Below, piece after piece: positions 1 through 8,716 of a stretch of DNA of 64,000 nucleotides. The stretch covers positions 1,736,001-1,800,000 of the forward strand of contig NZ_CP063982.1 of NCBI RefSeq assembly GCF_022811525.1. The letters run 5' to 3'. A model generated the notes under the pieces. The model ran no database searches and had not been told where the DNA came from. It was given only the letters and a program-made list of their open reading frames with translations. The DNA comes from Orrella daihaiensis. GTDB taxonomy: Bacteria > Pseudomonadota > Gammaproteobacteria > Burkholderiales > Burkholderiaceae_B. The translations under genes were made by a program, and so were the position numbers. Numbering within the stretch: the first letter of the stretch is position 1; each line of letters starts with the position of its first letter.

Positions 1-28
1 CGATCACTAGTCGCACTGACCCAGACAA

Positions 29-370
29 ATGGATACGTTTTTTTATTTCTTAATCTATCTTGCCCTGGTCAGTTGGATTAGCTATCTACCGATTGTTACC
101 ACCAAACGATATGCCCCGCCTTATTTCTGGCGCTGGACGTTACTGGTTACCGGAACTGGCCCACTACTTTCATTGCTAAGCATCGCTGGCTTTGCTTTAA
201 CGGCTCCATCAGGAAGCGGCTTTGATTCATTCATGATGACAGGCCTTTTCATCCTTTTGTTGATCATCCCATTTCAACTGCTCGTGCCAATGACGGTTTA
301 TTTGTTCATCTGTAGCAGCCTTAAAGAAAGGCGCGCAGAACTTGAGGCACAAAATACCCACAGCGATTAA
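29..370 (+). CDS. Small hydrophobic membrane protein, unknown function
   Basis: 113-residue ORF with no family I recognise. Three hydrophobic stretches (about residues 4-24, 36-58 and 67-94) suggest three membrane spans, followed by a charged C-terminal tail (KERRAELE). The ATG at 29 has only a weak upstream Shine-Dalgarno. It is separated from the feo operon by about 220 bases containing a Fur box and is probably not co-transcribed with it. Because the window starts 28 bases upstream, its own operon partners cannot be seen. No function is proposed. Confidence 0.6.
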   Translation: MDTFFYFLIYLALVSWISYLPIVTTKRYAPPYFWRWTLLVTGTGPLLSLLSIAGFALTAPSGSGFDSFMMTGLFILLLIIPFQLLVPMTVYLFICSSLKERRAELEAQNTHSD

Positions 371-479
371 TTAAGCGGGCACGCTTGGTCAAGCGACGTG
401 ACTTCGGTCGCTGTCTGCTCAATTCCCAACCACCACCACCGACTTGGGTAAAAGCAACTTCCTTTTGCTGGTCTATAAC

Positions 480-498
480 AATAATGATTTTCATTTAC
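480..498 (+). promoter_or_regulatory. Fur box upstream of feo operon
   Basis: The 19 bases AATAATGATTTTCATTTAC match 15 of 19 positions of the classical Fur consensus (GATAATGATWATCATTATC). The site lies just upstream of a TATAAT hexamer at 504-509, so a bound Fur-Fe(II) dimer would cover the -35 region. Iron-replete repression of feo is the expected outcome and is inferred from the family. Confidence 0.85.
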
Positions 499-503
499 TA
501 TTG

Positions 504-509
504 TATAAT
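504..509 (+). promoter_or_regulatory. Probable -10 box of the feo promoter
   Basis: A perfect TATAAT about 80 bases before the first feoA start. No good TTGACA-like -35 is seen at the right distance; the -35 position falls inside the Fur box. The placement fits Fur repression by occlusion. Confidence 0.5.
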
Positions 510-589
510 TCCATTGTCAAAATAACAATCTTTTGGCGACTAAAAGAAAATTACACATACATATCAACAAGATAGAGAAGGATAAGAAC

Positions 590-823
590 ATGGCATCCGA
601 AACAATGCCACTAAGCATGGCGCAGGCCGGGGTTGCGCTACGAATTAGCACCATATTGGGCGGTTCTAGCTTGCTACGCAAACTGACGGAGATGGGTTTG
701 AACGCAGGCACAGAACTCCAAATTCGCCAACAGCAGCGTGGATCAGTCGTCGTATGCAGGGGAAATATGCGCTACGCCATTGGACTAGGCATGGCCCACA
801 AAATCATGGTCGAAATTATCTGA
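590..823 (+). CDS. feoA: FeoA-domain protein (first copy)
   Basis: A 77-residue SH3-like FeoA protein, the small cytoplasmic partner of the FeoB ferrous-iron channel. Typical family features are the LRKLTEMGL block (near residue 27) and the C-terminal IGLGMAHKI segment. The ATG at 590 is chosen because AGAAGG lies about 8 bases upstream; the longer TTG-initiated reading from 533 adds a charged leader with no family resemblance. It is followed after 41 bases by a second FeoA-domain gene, so the operon has two FeoA paralogues, as in some other betaproteobacteria. Likely Fur-repressed. Confidence 0.9.
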   Translation: MASETMPLSMAQAGVALRISTILGGSSLLRKLTEMGLNAGTELQIRQQQRGSVVVCRGNMRYAIGLGMAHKIMVEII

Positions 824-864
824 ACAAACTGAACCGCACTCATCAAATCATACGGGAAGCTCAA

Positions 865-1095
865 ATGCGCACATTAGGCGAACTAAAAACTGGAGATCAG
901 GCAAAGGTAATCGGACTTACAGGCGGTGGCTCAAGTTATCGCCGCAAATTACTGGCAATGGGACTAACGCCTGCAACAGTCTTGGAAGTTTTACGCATGG
1001 CGCCCATGGGGGATCCTGTAGAGATCCGAATCCGTGGTTGCAATCTATCTCTGCGTCGCGAAGAGGCCAGCCTAGTCAACGTAGAGGTGCTGTAA
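865..1095 (+). CDS. feoA: FeoA-domain protein (second copy)
   Basis: 76-residue FeoA protein with the family blocks RRKLLAMGLTPA and RIRGCNLSLRREEA. It is clearly a FeoA fold but differs strongly from the upstream copy, so this is not a recent duplication. The ATG at 865 with GGAAG about 6 bases upstream gives the normal FeoA length; the open frame extends to 754 but overlaps the first feoA. The stop codon directly abuts the GTG start of feoB, indicating translational coupling. It probably binds the cytoplasmic part of FeoB. Confidence 0.9.
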   Translation: MRTLGELKTGDQAKVIGLTGGGSSYRRKLLAMGLTPATVLEVLRMAPMGDPVEIRIRGCNLSLRREEASLVNVEVL

Positions 1096-3435
1096 GTGCA
1101 GAATTACACCCGTCGAACTATCGGACTCATCGGTAACCCCAATTGCGGCAAGACCACCCTTTTTAATGCGTTGACTGGTTCTAAGCAACGTGTGGGCAAT
1201 TGGCCAGGTGTCACCGTTGAGCGCAAGAGTGGCTTTTACCGTCACAACGACCATGAAATCGAAGTTATTGACTTGCCAGGAACTTATTCGCTTGATGTGG
1301 TTGATCATGCCATCTCCCTTGACGAGATGGTGGCGCGTCAGTACATGCAGCAAGGCGAAGCTGATTTGATTATCAACATCGTCGACGCATCCAATTTAGA
1401 ACGCAATCTTTACCTGACAACGCAACTTGCTGATATGGGTATGCCACTTCTGGTGGTCTTGAATATGATGGATGTTGCCCAAACGAAAGGCATTCGTATC
1501 GATGTTCAGCGGCTCGAGCAAATGCTTGGATGCCCCGTCCTAACCGTCATTGCGTCAGAAGGCCGTGGCATAACTGAGCTCAAAAACAGCATTGCACTGG
1601 CAACACAAGTAGGCACACGACCGCGCGTCAGCGTCCAATTTAATCAGCAGATTGAAGCATCGATTAGTGAAATACAAAATTCATTGACTCGAAATCAGCC
1701 GGACCAACAAAATCCAAGGCTGACTGCGATACGCCTGCTCGAGGGCGATCAATCTGCACATCAAAGCGTAGACAGTCATAGCTCCTTACTCGCTAAAAAA
1801 CTGGCGACTGAACACGGAGATGATCTCGATTTGCTGATGGCTGATGGTCGCTTCGGACTAGCTAATGAGATTTGCAAAACCTGCGTTCAAGCACAAGGCC
1901 GTATTACAAGAGACACCACCGATCGAATTGATGGTGTTGTACTGAACCGCGTGCTCGGCATACCAATTTTTTTGTTGATGATGTACTTGATGTTCATGCT
2001 GACCATCAATGCCGGCGGAGCTTTTATTGACTTCTTCGACATGGCCGCAGCTGCCGTGTTTGTCGACGGCTTTGCTCAATGGCTTCAGATCATAGGGTCG
2101 CCGCAGTGGCTAACCGTCATGCTGGCTAATGGAATAGGTGGCGGAATCCAGACTGTCGCTACTTTTATCCCAATCATCGGTTTCCTTTACTTGTTTTTGT
2201 CGTTACTCGAAGACTCAGGCTACATGGCTCGCGCTGCATTTGTGATGGATCGGTTTATGCGTTGGATCGGTCTCCCCGGTAAATCTTTTGTGCCACTGAT
2301 TGTTGGATTCGGTTGTAACGTGCCAGCCATCATGGCTACTCGAACACTCGAGCATCGTCGTGATCGACTTCTAACCATCGCGATGGCTCCATTTATGTCG
2401 TGCGGTGCCCGTTTACCTGTCTATGTTCTGTTTGCCGCGGCTTTTTTCCCGAGCCATGCACAAAACGTGGTGTTTGCGCTTTATCTGATTGGAATAGCAG
2501 CCGCGGTAATGACGGGCCTAATTTTGAAGAGCTCGTTGCTCAAGGGTGAGGTGACACCCTTCATTATGGAACTTCCGCCCTATCATTTACCAACACTGAG
2601 GGGCGTATTGATTCACACGTGGGATCGTCTAAAAGGGTTTGTCATAAGAGCCGGACGAATTATTGTGCCCATGGTGTTAGTTCTAAATTTTCTGAACGCA
2701 CTCGGTACTGACGGCTCATTCGGAAATGAGGATAGCAACTCATCGGTATTAGCGGAGATCGGCAGAACCATCTCGCCAGCATTTTCTCCATTTGGACTTA
2801 ACGCAGAAAACTGGCCTGCAGCTGTGGGAATTTTTACAGGCGTTCTTGCCAAGGAAGCCGTCGTCGGCACGCTCAATGCCACATATGAGTCTCTGGCCAA
2901 AAGCGATGCAGTTCAACGGGGTGAAACACCAGCACCTGAGGAACCTTTCGATCTAGCGGTTGCGCTAAACGAGGCGGTGGCAACCATCCCGGCAAATCTA
3001 GTCGATGCGCTAAACAGCTGGACGGATCCCTTGGGAATCAATGTTGGGGACTTAACTGATCTACAGGCTGCATCTGAAGATCAAGAAGTCTCTGTTGGTA
3101 CCTTTGGTGCGATGGCTGAGCGTTTTGATGGGTCCGCTGGTGCCTTCGCATACCTGCTGTTTATCCTGCTTTACTTCCCATGCACTGCAGCAACCGCTGC
3201 CGTCTATCAAGAAAGTGGCACCCGCTGGATGTTATTTGTCGTAGCTTGGACAACCGGCCTAGGCTATGGACTCGCGACCCTATGGTACCAAGCGGCTAAT
3301 TTTGAACGTGCCCCAATGACCGCTACTGCATGGATTGTTGGCACCTTGATGCTCTTTTTTGCCGCACTGGCTGCCATGAGGCGTTATGGCAAGGTGCAAA
3401 GGTCGCTGCCAGCAACCGTCATTCATAGCACGTAA
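1096..3435 (+). CDS. feoB: Ferrous iron transporter FeoB
   Basis: 779-residue inner-membrane Fe(II) transporter with an N-terminal G-protein domain. Visible GTPase motifs are G1 GNPNCGKT (13-20), G2 region NWPGVTVE, G3 DLPG (59-62) and G4 NMMD (123-126). They are followed by a helical GDI-like linker and a polytopic membrane domain with two Gate-like blocks, including GFGCNVPAIMATRTLE and the later LYFPCTAATAAVYQESG. Length is normal for the family. Translation starts at GTG 1096, immediately after the feoA stop, with GAGG upstream. It is the central component of the feoAABC operon and is expected to be controlled by Fur. Confidence 0.97.
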   Translation: MQNYTRRTIGLIGNPNCGKTTLFNALTGSKQRVGNWPGVTVERKSGFYRHNDHEIEVIDLPGTYSLDVVDHAISLDEMVARQYMQQGEADLIINIVDASNLERNLYLTTQLADMGMPLLVVLNMMDVAQTKGIRIDVQRLEQMLGCPVLTVIASEGRGITELKNSIALATQVGTRPRVSVQFNQQIEASISEIQNSLTRNQPDQQNPRLTAIRLLEGDQSAHQSVDSHSSLLAKKLATEHGDDLDLLMADGRFGLANEICKTCVQAQGRITRDTTDRIDGVVLNRVLGIPIFLLMMYLMFMLTINAGGAFIDFFDMAAAAVFVDGFAQWLQIIGSPQWLTVMLANGIGGGIQTVATFIPIIGFLYLFLSLLEDSGYMARAAFVMDRFMRWIGLPGKSFVPLIVGFGCNVPAIMATRTLEHRRDRLLTIAMAPFMSCGARLPVYVLFAAAFFPSHAQNVVFALYLIGIAAAVMTGLILKSSLLKGEVTPFIMELPPYHLPTLRGVLIHTWDRLKGFVIRAGRIIVPMVLVLNFLNALGTDGSFGNEDSNSSVLAEIGRTISPAFSPFGLNAENWPAAVGIFTGVLAKEAVVGTLNATYESLAKSDAVQRGETPAPEEPFDLAVALNEAVATIPANLVDALNSWTDPLGINVGDLTDLQAASEDQEVSVGTFGAMAERFDGSAGAFAYLLFILLYFPCTAATAAVYQESGTRWMLFVVAWTTGLGYGLATLWYQAANFERAPMTATAWIVGTLMLFFAALAAMRRYGKVQRSLPATVIHST

Positions 3436-3445
3436 GGAAATTGAC

Positions 3446-3667
3446 ATGATTCTAAGCAAAGTCACGAACTATCTAAAACTGAATCGTCGGGCTGCCTTGC
3501 TAGATATGGCTTGCGTGCTGGACATCAGCCCCGAAGCTCTTCGCCATATGCTTGATCGCCTGGAAATCCGCGGCACTATACGTCGCTTACCAACCGGTAC
3601 TACATGCGGTGGCGGTTGCAACAAATGCAAGCCACAAGACATTGAACTTTATGAGTGGTGCTGCTAA
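3446..3667 (+). CDS. feoC: FeoC-like Fe-S/winged-helix regulator of FeoB
   Basis: 73 residues. The N-terminal part resembles the FeoC winged helix (LNRRAALLDMACVLDISPEALRHML is split here as two helices around residues 11-40). The C-terminal wing has the cysteine cluster CGGGCNKC and a terminal CC, matching the Fe-S cysteine region of enterobacterial FeoC. The ATG at 3446 follows AAGGA by 7 bases. It starts 10 bases after the feoB stop, so it is the last gene of the operon. FeoC is thought to regulate FeoB stability or activity; an Fe/O2-sensing role here is inference from the family. Confidence 0.85.
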   Translation: MILSKVTNYLKLNRRAALLDMACVLDISPEALRHMLDRLEIRGTIRRLPTGTTCGGGCNKCKPQDIELYEWCC

Positions 3668-3676
3668 TCACCCTTC

Positions 3677-3709
3677 TGGGCAGTACGCCATTATGTTGTG
3701 CGCTGCCCA
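3677..3709 (+). terminator. Stem-loop after feo operon, possible terminator
   Basis: TGGGCAG at 3677-3683 pairs with CTGCCCA at 3703-3709, with an inner CGC/GCG pair set extending the stem across a 2-base bulge. It lies 10 bases after the feoC stop. There is no U-tract, so it may be a 3' stabilising hairpin or a Rho-type end. Confidence 0.4.
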
Positions 3710-3874
3710 TCAGCATCGCTTATCGTGTGTTACGAAACTTTAGCCCGCCGATACTAGTCCCCGATCCCTAGCCCATGAGACAACTTCATTTCAGAACCTG
3801 TAGATACGGTGCATTCGCGCAAGCGAGCTAGCACCGATCCGACACACGTTTTGTAAATCATATGGAGATGTTTC

Positions 3875-4681
3875 ATGGTACGTCATGCACTGGCCAGTGC
3901 CCTCGCACTGGCAATCACTGCCACTATCAATTCAGCAGCACACGCTTTTTTTCCGTTTGTGACAGACGACACCGGAACACAAGGCCAAGGCGGCAGTCAG
4001 ATTGAAGTTAACTATGAATTTGTCAAAGAACATAATGATGAGATTGATCTCGAGGGACGTGTCATTGGCACTGGATCAGGTACCAGCAATATCTTCCCTA
4101 CTTCCTACACGTATGGCATCACTAATAATCTAGATTTATTCATTGGACTAGCGCGTCAAAGCAGTCCAGTTAGTGGTTGGCTAAATAGCGAAATAGGTGC
4201 AAAGTGGGTCTTTGCCGGTGAGCAGACCAAGGATTGGAGCTTCGCTGTCAAACCTACCCTGCTCTTGCCTGTCAGCAAAAATATGCAAAATCAGGGGCTT
4301 GGCAATTCCAAAACCAATCTTGGAATCACACTGGTCAGTTCGTATGTTGCTGATAAACACGAACTGCACTTAAACCTTGATTACACAAGCAATCGTTATG
4401 CGATGTCAGCGGATTCAGAAGACCAAAGAAAATCGCTTTGGCGCGTATCAGCGGCACCTGTCTATGTGATCAATGATCGATGGAAGGCCGGTATTGACAT
4501 AGGAATCCAGACCAATCCAAGCTATAGCAGCAAGTATCAGGCTTTCGGTGAACTTGGTCTGCAGTATGCACCCATGAAAAACTTACAGCTCGGATTAGGC
4601 CTGATCAGCACCACCGCACTGAACTCTTCAGACAATGGCTGGAGTTACGCAATTACAACGGGCGTGGCCTATCAGTTCTGA
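3875..4681 (+). CDS. Outer-membrane beta-barrel protein, MetA-pathway/transporter family
   Basis: 268 residues. It has a cleavable signal peptide (hydrophobic residues 5-22, cut near AHA-FF), then FPFVTDDTGTQGQGGSQIE, which resembles the start of the Phenol_MetA_deg (PF13557-like) outer-membrane family. The rest alternates amphipathic strands and aromatic residues and ends in YQF, a terminal phenylalanine typical of Bam substrates. The start at 3875 has GGAGAT upstream. The family's role is poorly known; a porin-like channel is a guess. It follows the feo operon by about 200 bases and is probably independent. Confidence 0.75.
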   Translation: MVRHALASALALAITATINSAAHAFFPFVTDDTGTQGQGGSQIEVNYEFVKEHNDEIDLEGRVIGTGSGTSNIFPTSYTYGITNNLDLFIGLARQSSPVSGWLNSEIGAKWVFAGEQTKDWSFAVKPTLLLPVSKNMQNQGLGNSKTNLGITLVSSYVADKHELHLNLDYTSNRYAMSADSEDQRKSLWRVSAAPVYVINDRWKAGIDIGIQTNPSYSSKYQAFGELGLQYAPMKNLQLGLGLISTTALNSSDNGWSYAITTGVAYQF

Positions 4682-4814
4682 CGCCTGCAGTAAAGATGAA
4701 CCCTGCCTGGTATCAGTGCGCATATCTGTAAGCACCTTACCCGGCAGGCTAGTCATGCGACATTACCTGGATTACCGTTTAGTACGCAAAGCCCATTGCT
4801 TTTTTGCCTAATGG

Positions 4815-5432
4815 CTACAATGACAGGCAACCCTTGGTCACAATAAAGTCGACGACCGTATCAAGGCCGTGACCTGACTTCAAATCAGTCATCACCCAAG
4901 GACGCTCAGGCCGCATACGGTCAGTGTCGTGGCGCATTACATCAAGATTGGCACCAACATAGGGAGCGAGGTCAATCTTGTTAATCACGAGCAAGTCACT
5001 GCGAGTAATGCCGGGCCCGCCTTTGCGTGGAATTTTTTCACCACCAGCAACATCGATTACATAGATCGTTAAATCAGACAAGTCAGGACTAAATGTAGCC
5101 GCAAGATTGTCGCCTCCAGATTCTATGAAAATGAGCTCAAGTCCGGGAAACCGATGCTGCATGCGCTCTACAGCCTCGAGATTAATCGAGGCATCCTCCC
5201 GAATCGCAGTGTGAGGACATCCGCCAGTCTCAACGCCCAGAATACGGTCGGCTGGCAACGCACCAGCGGCCACTAGCAGCCGCTCATCCTCCTTGGTGTA
5301 GATATCATTGGTCACCACAGCAAGATTAAATCTGTCGCGCATACGCTTACACAACATTTCTACCAAGGTGGTTTTGCCAGAACCTACAGGACCACCAACA
5401 CCAACTCGCAGCGCACTACTGAGTGAGCTCAT
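4815..5432 (-). CDS. ureG: Urease accessory GTPase UreG
   Basis: 205-residue SIMIBI-class GTPase that supplies nickel during urease maturation. Seen: P-loop GGPVGSGKTT (13-22), the metal-binding CPH motif within ETGGCPHTAIRED (Cys72, His74), IESGGDNLAATFSP, and NKIDLA as the guanine-specificity motif. Length is typical. It is the last gene of the minus-strand urease operon, 3 bases after ureF. Together with UreF and UreD it forms the apourease activation complex. No nickel permease gene is visible in the window. Confidence 0.97.
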   Translation of the reverse strand: MSSLSSALRVGVGGPVGSGKTTLVEMLCKRMRDRFNLAVVTNDIYTKEDERLLVAAGALPADRILGVETGGCPHTAIREDASINLEAVERMQHRFPGLELIFIESGGDNLAATFSPDLSDLTIYVIDVAGGEKIPRKGGPGITRSDLLVINKIDLAPYVGANLDVMRHDTDRMRPERPWVMTDLKSGHGLDTVVDFIVTKGCLSL

Positions 5433-5435
5433 CTC

Positions 5436-6143
5436 TTAACTCCTGAATAAACGTGCATATTGGATCTCGTGCTGGGTGCTAGCCAACATCAAACCGATCG
5501 GTGCCGAGCCGGCATTTGCCATGACTGTGTTCGATGCAATTTCTATAACCTCCAGAATCTTGGGTTTAAGCGCGTGAATCAGCGACTGGCCGTCCTGTTG
5601 CCCGAGCGGCACAAGCTTCACGGCCCCCAAGACCTGGTTATCGATCCACGACCATAACCAGGCGGCCATCGCAGCGTGAAGCTCTAGCCGACGGAAGCCA
5701 CATAACGCTGCATGCGCTGCTGTGTAATCTGTTTGCAGGACTTGCTTGACGGTATCTGGAATGCCAGTTGCCTGACTCTGTAGTTGTTGAATATCAATTG
5801 CTCGCCATTGATCGTATAACCGAACCATTGCGTGCCCCATTTGCATCGCCTCAAGCCTTAACTCCGCTGTTTCCCTCAAGGCATTTAGCATCTGGGTAGC
5901 TGATTCAACAGTCATCCAATCATCATCGCGAGCAGCGTCGTAAATCACTTTCCACCAGGGCATCTCTTGTCGCGCGATCACAAGTAACAGGTAGTCATTT
6001 ATCCAAGTCTTGGCCGAACGTAAATCATGTACAGTACCTGCATGACAGGCTTGTTCCAGCCCTTGCGAGTAAGCAAACCCGCCAATCGGCAAACTGGCAC
6101 TGGCCAGATGCATAGCATCAAGCCAATGATGCTGATCAATCAT
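5436..6143 (-). CDS. ureF: Urease accessory protein UreF
   Basis: 235-residue all-helical accessory protein that bridges UreD and UreG. Family blocks seen: LASASLPIGGFAYSQGLE near the N-terminus and the C-terminal PIGLMLASTQHEIQYARLFRS. The ATG at 6143 is chosen because GAGG lies upstream and it gives the usual N-terminus; the open frame runs further upstream to 6188 inside ureE. The start overlaps the end of ureE by 8 bases, consistent with translational coupling. Confidence 0.95.
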   Translation of the reverse strand: MIDQHHWLDAMHLASASLPIGGFAYSQGLEQACHAGTVHDLRSAKTWINDYLLLVIARQEMPWWKVIYDAARDDDWMTVESATQMLNALRETAELRLEAMQMGHAMVRLYDQWRAIDIQQLQSQATGIPDTVKQVLQTDYTAAHAALCGFRRLELHAAMAAWLWSWIDNQVLGAVKLVPLGQQDGQSLIHALKPKILEVIEIASNTVMANAGSAPIGLMLASTQHEIQYARLFRS

Positions 6144-6678
6144 GATGATTACCTCGGGCGTGATGAGCGGCAATTGACAACATCTCACCGATATTGCCCA
6201 TCGCCCGATCTAACGGTTCATCATCACCATGGTGATGGTGACCCCCTGCATAGGCCCCTGATTCAGGCTCAAACACTTGTTCGACCATTTCTACATGGCC
6301 ACCCAGTTGCAGAATCATTTTTTCTAGAACAGCGTCTGGCTCAATCAAAATGGCCCCTTCCCTGATCATGGCTCTTACATGGCGGTTGGCCAAGTGGTAA
6401 ATCATTCGCATCAAACTAAGATTTGTATCTGCACGGATTTGCATCAAGGGCTCAACAGCAGCTTGAATGATCAATGCATTTCCATTAGCTGATAACAACA
6501 CGTCGTTGGCCTGCAGAAACTGACCACGCGGCAACACCACGGCCGCTGCCTGGCCGTCTGGCAACATAAGCGCCAAACGGTTACGTTGGCGCTCATTACA
6601 AGTTAGTTGCACCACTTGAGCGTCACTCAAGCTCAACTGTGATACTTCGCGAATCAGCTTGTCGTAAAGAACAGGCAT
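6136..6678 (-). CDS. ureE: Urease accessory nickel metallochaperone UreE
   Basis: 180 residues with the UreE N-terminal domain (RQRNRLALMLPDGQAAAVVLPRG is the characteristic region around residues 32-54) and a metal-binding C-terminal domain. The tail is histidine-rich (GGHHHHGDD, AAHHARGNHHD), as in nickel-storing UreE proteins. ATG 6678 lies 2 bases after the ureC stop. It delivers nickel to UreG and the activation complex. The His tail suggests some nickel buffering, which is an inference from sequence composition. Confidence 0.96.
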   Translation of the reverse strand: MPVLYDKLIREVSQLSLSDAQVVQLTCNERQRNRLALMLPDGQAAAVVLPRGQFLQANDVLLSANGNALIIQAAVEPLMQIRADTNLSLMRMIYHLANRHVRAMIREGAILIEPDAVLEKMILQLGGHVEMVEQVFEPESGAYAGGHHHHGDDEPLDRAMGNIGEMLSIAAHHARGNHHD

Positions 6679-6680
6679 GG

Positions 6681-8393
6681 TCAAAACAAAAAGTATCGTT
6701 GTGCCATCGGTAAAACCGACGCTGGTTCGCAATCAAGCAAAACTCCATCAGCATAGACTTTGTAGTTTTCCGGGTGAACCGTGATTTGAGGCGTCGCATC
6801 GTTAAGCTTCATATCGACTTTGCTTATCTTTCTAATATTGCCAACGGGGCTGATCAGTCGGTTCAGACCCAATCGATCTGGCACACCCTGCGCTATAGCT
6901 GCGTGTGAAAGAAACGTAATGCTCGTTTGGCCCACCGCTCTGGTCGAGCAGCCAAACTGTGGTCTGTAATGGACCGGTTGTGGTGTTGGAATTGATGCAT
7001 TTGGATCGCCCATTAAGGCAGTCGCGATCATCCCACCCTTAATTACCGTGGTTGGCTTTACCCCGAAAAATGCCGGGCGCCAAATGACTAAATCGGCCAA
7101 CTTGCCGACCTCGATCGAACCAACCTCATGGGCAATTCCATGGGTAACAGCCTGATTAATCGTGTACTTGGCGATGTAACGTTTAATCCGATTATTATCA
7201 TTCGAACTCGGATCGCTTAAACCGCCAGCTGACAGTGCACCAAACTGCTGTTTCATTTTGTGGGCGGTTTGCCACGTACGCATAATCGTCTCACCCACCC
7301 TGCCCATTGCCTGACTGTCTGATGCAATCATCGAAAAGGCACCCATATCATGCAGGATATCTTCAGCCGCGATAGTCTCACGACGAATCCGACTTTCTGC
7401 AAATGCTATGTCCTCTGCGATGCTAGCATCCAGATGATGGCATACCATGAGCATATCCAGATGCTCGTCGATCGTATTGATCGTATAGGGTCGTGTAGGG
7501 TTGGTCGAAGACGGTAAAACGTAAGGGTATTGGCAGGCACGGATAATGTCAGGTGCGTGACCTCCACCAGCTCCTTCGGTGTGGTACGTATGGATTACGC
7601 GTCCTTTGATGGCAGCAATTGTTGATTCAACAAAACCCGACTCATTCAATGTGTCAGTGTGAATAGCGACCTGTGTGTCAGTCTGCTCAGCAATATTCAG
7701 GCAGTTATCGATCGCCGCTGGCGTACTGCCCCAATCTTCATGCAGCTTTAACCCGATCGCGCCAGCCTCAATCTGCTCGAGTAAAGGCGCTGGCAATGAG
7801 GCATTGCCTTTGCCAAGAAAACCGAGATTCATGGGATAGGTTTCAGCGGCCTGCAGCATACGAGCCAAATACCAAGGACCCGGTGTCACCGTGGTTGCGA
7901 ACGTGCCAGTAGCCGGACCAGTACCACCGCCGATCATCGTCGTGATACCAGACGTTAGAGCCTCTTCAATCTGCTGTGGACAAATAAAATGGATGTGACT
8001 ATCAATTCCGCCCGCTGTGACGATCATGCCCTCAGCAGCAATGATTTCGGTGGCAGCACCAATCACAATCGTGACCCCGGGTTGAACATCCGGATTTCCA
8101 GCCTTGCCGATGGCACTGATGCGACCGTCTTTGATGCCTATATCAGCCTTAACAATACCCCACCAATCAATAATGACCGCGTTGGTGAGCACCGTATCAG
8201 CACAATCTTTACTCATTCGCTGAGACTGCCCCATGCCGTCACGGATCACTTTGCCACCACCAAACTTAACTTCTTCACCATAAACTGTGAAATCACGCTC
8301 AATTTCAGCTAGCAGTAATGTGTCGGCAAGCCTGACGCGGTCGCCTACCGTTGGACCATACATCTCAGCATAGGCTTGTCTGGTGATTCTCAT
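6681..8393 (-). CDS. ureC: Urease alpha (catalytic) subunit UreC
   Basis: 570-residue catalytic subunit, normal length, of urea amidohydrolase (urea + H2O to ammonia and carbamate). All active-site residues are present: nickel ligands His133 and His135 (SHIHF), carbamylated Lys216 (GLKLHEDWG), His245 and His271, Asp359 (ASDSQAMGR), and the mobile-flap Cys318/His319 (MVCHHLD). The start codon at 8393 overlaps the ureB stop as ATGA. Nothing suggests inactivation. Confidence 0.99.
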   Translation of the reverse strand: MRITRQAYAEMYGPTVGDRVRLADTLLLAEIERDFTVYGEEVKFGGGKVIRDGMGQSQRMSKDCADTVLTNAVIIDWWGIVKADIGIKDGRISAIGKAGNPDVQPGVTIVIGAATEIIAAEGMIVTAGGIDSHIHFICPQQIEEALTSGITTMIGGGTGPATGTFATTVTPGPWYLARMLQAAETYPMNLGFLGKGNASLPAPLLEQIEAGAIGLKLHEDWGSTPAAIDNCLNIAEQTDTQVAIHTDTLNESGFVESTIAAIKGRVIHTYHTEGAGGGHAPDIIRACQYPYVLPSSTNPTRPYTINTIDEHLDMLMVCHHLDASIAEDIAFAESRIRRETIAAEDILHDMGAFSMIASDSQAMGRVGETIMRTWQTAHKMKQQFGALSAGGLSDPSSNDNNRIKRYIAKYTINQAVTHGIAHEVGSIEVGKLADLVIWRPAFFGVKPTTVIKGGMIATALMGDPNASIPTPQPVHYRPQFGCSTRAVGQTSITFLSHAAIAQGVPDRLGLNRLISPVGNIRKISKVDMKLNDATPQITVHPENYKVYADGVLLDCEPASVLPMAQRYFLF

Positions 8394-8716
8394 GTGTGGT
8401 CTCCTTTGATATCCAACCCACCCATGACTTTGCCTTGAAACCCATACACCGTGCGCAAGCCGCTATATTCAACCAGTTCAACATCACGTGCCTGACCAGG
8501 CTCAAACCGCACTGCTGTACCTGCTGCAATGTTCAGCCTAAAGCCCAGAACGACATCGCGGTCAAACTTCAACGATTCATTGACCTCGGCAAAATGATAG
8601 TGTGAGCCGATTTGGACTGGCCTGTCACCCGTGTTGACGACCCGTATGCTCATCGTTGGTCTGTCGGCATTAAGCTCAACATGACCAGCACGAACAATTA
8701 GCTCACCGGGGATCAT
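8390..8716 (-). CDS. ureB: Urease beta subunit UreB
   Basis: 108 residues starting MIPGELIV, the usual UreB N-terminus, with the conserved GDRPVQIGSHYHFAE and GTAVRFEPG blocks. ATG 8716 is chosen over upstream in-frame codons (to 8782) because family members begin exactly here. Its start overlaps the end of an extra small ORF by 14 bases, and its stop overlaps the ureC start. It is a structural subunit of the (ABC)3 urease. Confidence 0.97.
   Translation of the reverse strand: MIPGELIVRAGHVELNADRPTMSIRVVNTGDRPVQIGSHYHFAEVNESLKFDRDVVLGFRLNIAAGTAVRFEPGQARDVELVEYSGLRTVYGFQGKVMGGLDIKGDHT

Noticed and set aside
533..823. Longer FeoA start at TTG 533
   Set aside because: The extra 19 residues are charged and unlike FeoA, and a good ribosome site precedes ATG 590.
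1858..2900. Minus-strand open frames inside feoB
   Set aside because: FeoB is intact with all GTPase and membrane motifs; the antisense frames have no recognisable features.
4702..4748. CCTGCC/GGCAGG inverted repeat between the beta-barrel gene and ureG
   Set aside because: Only 6 bp with a 35-base loop and no U-tract; not convincing as a terminator.
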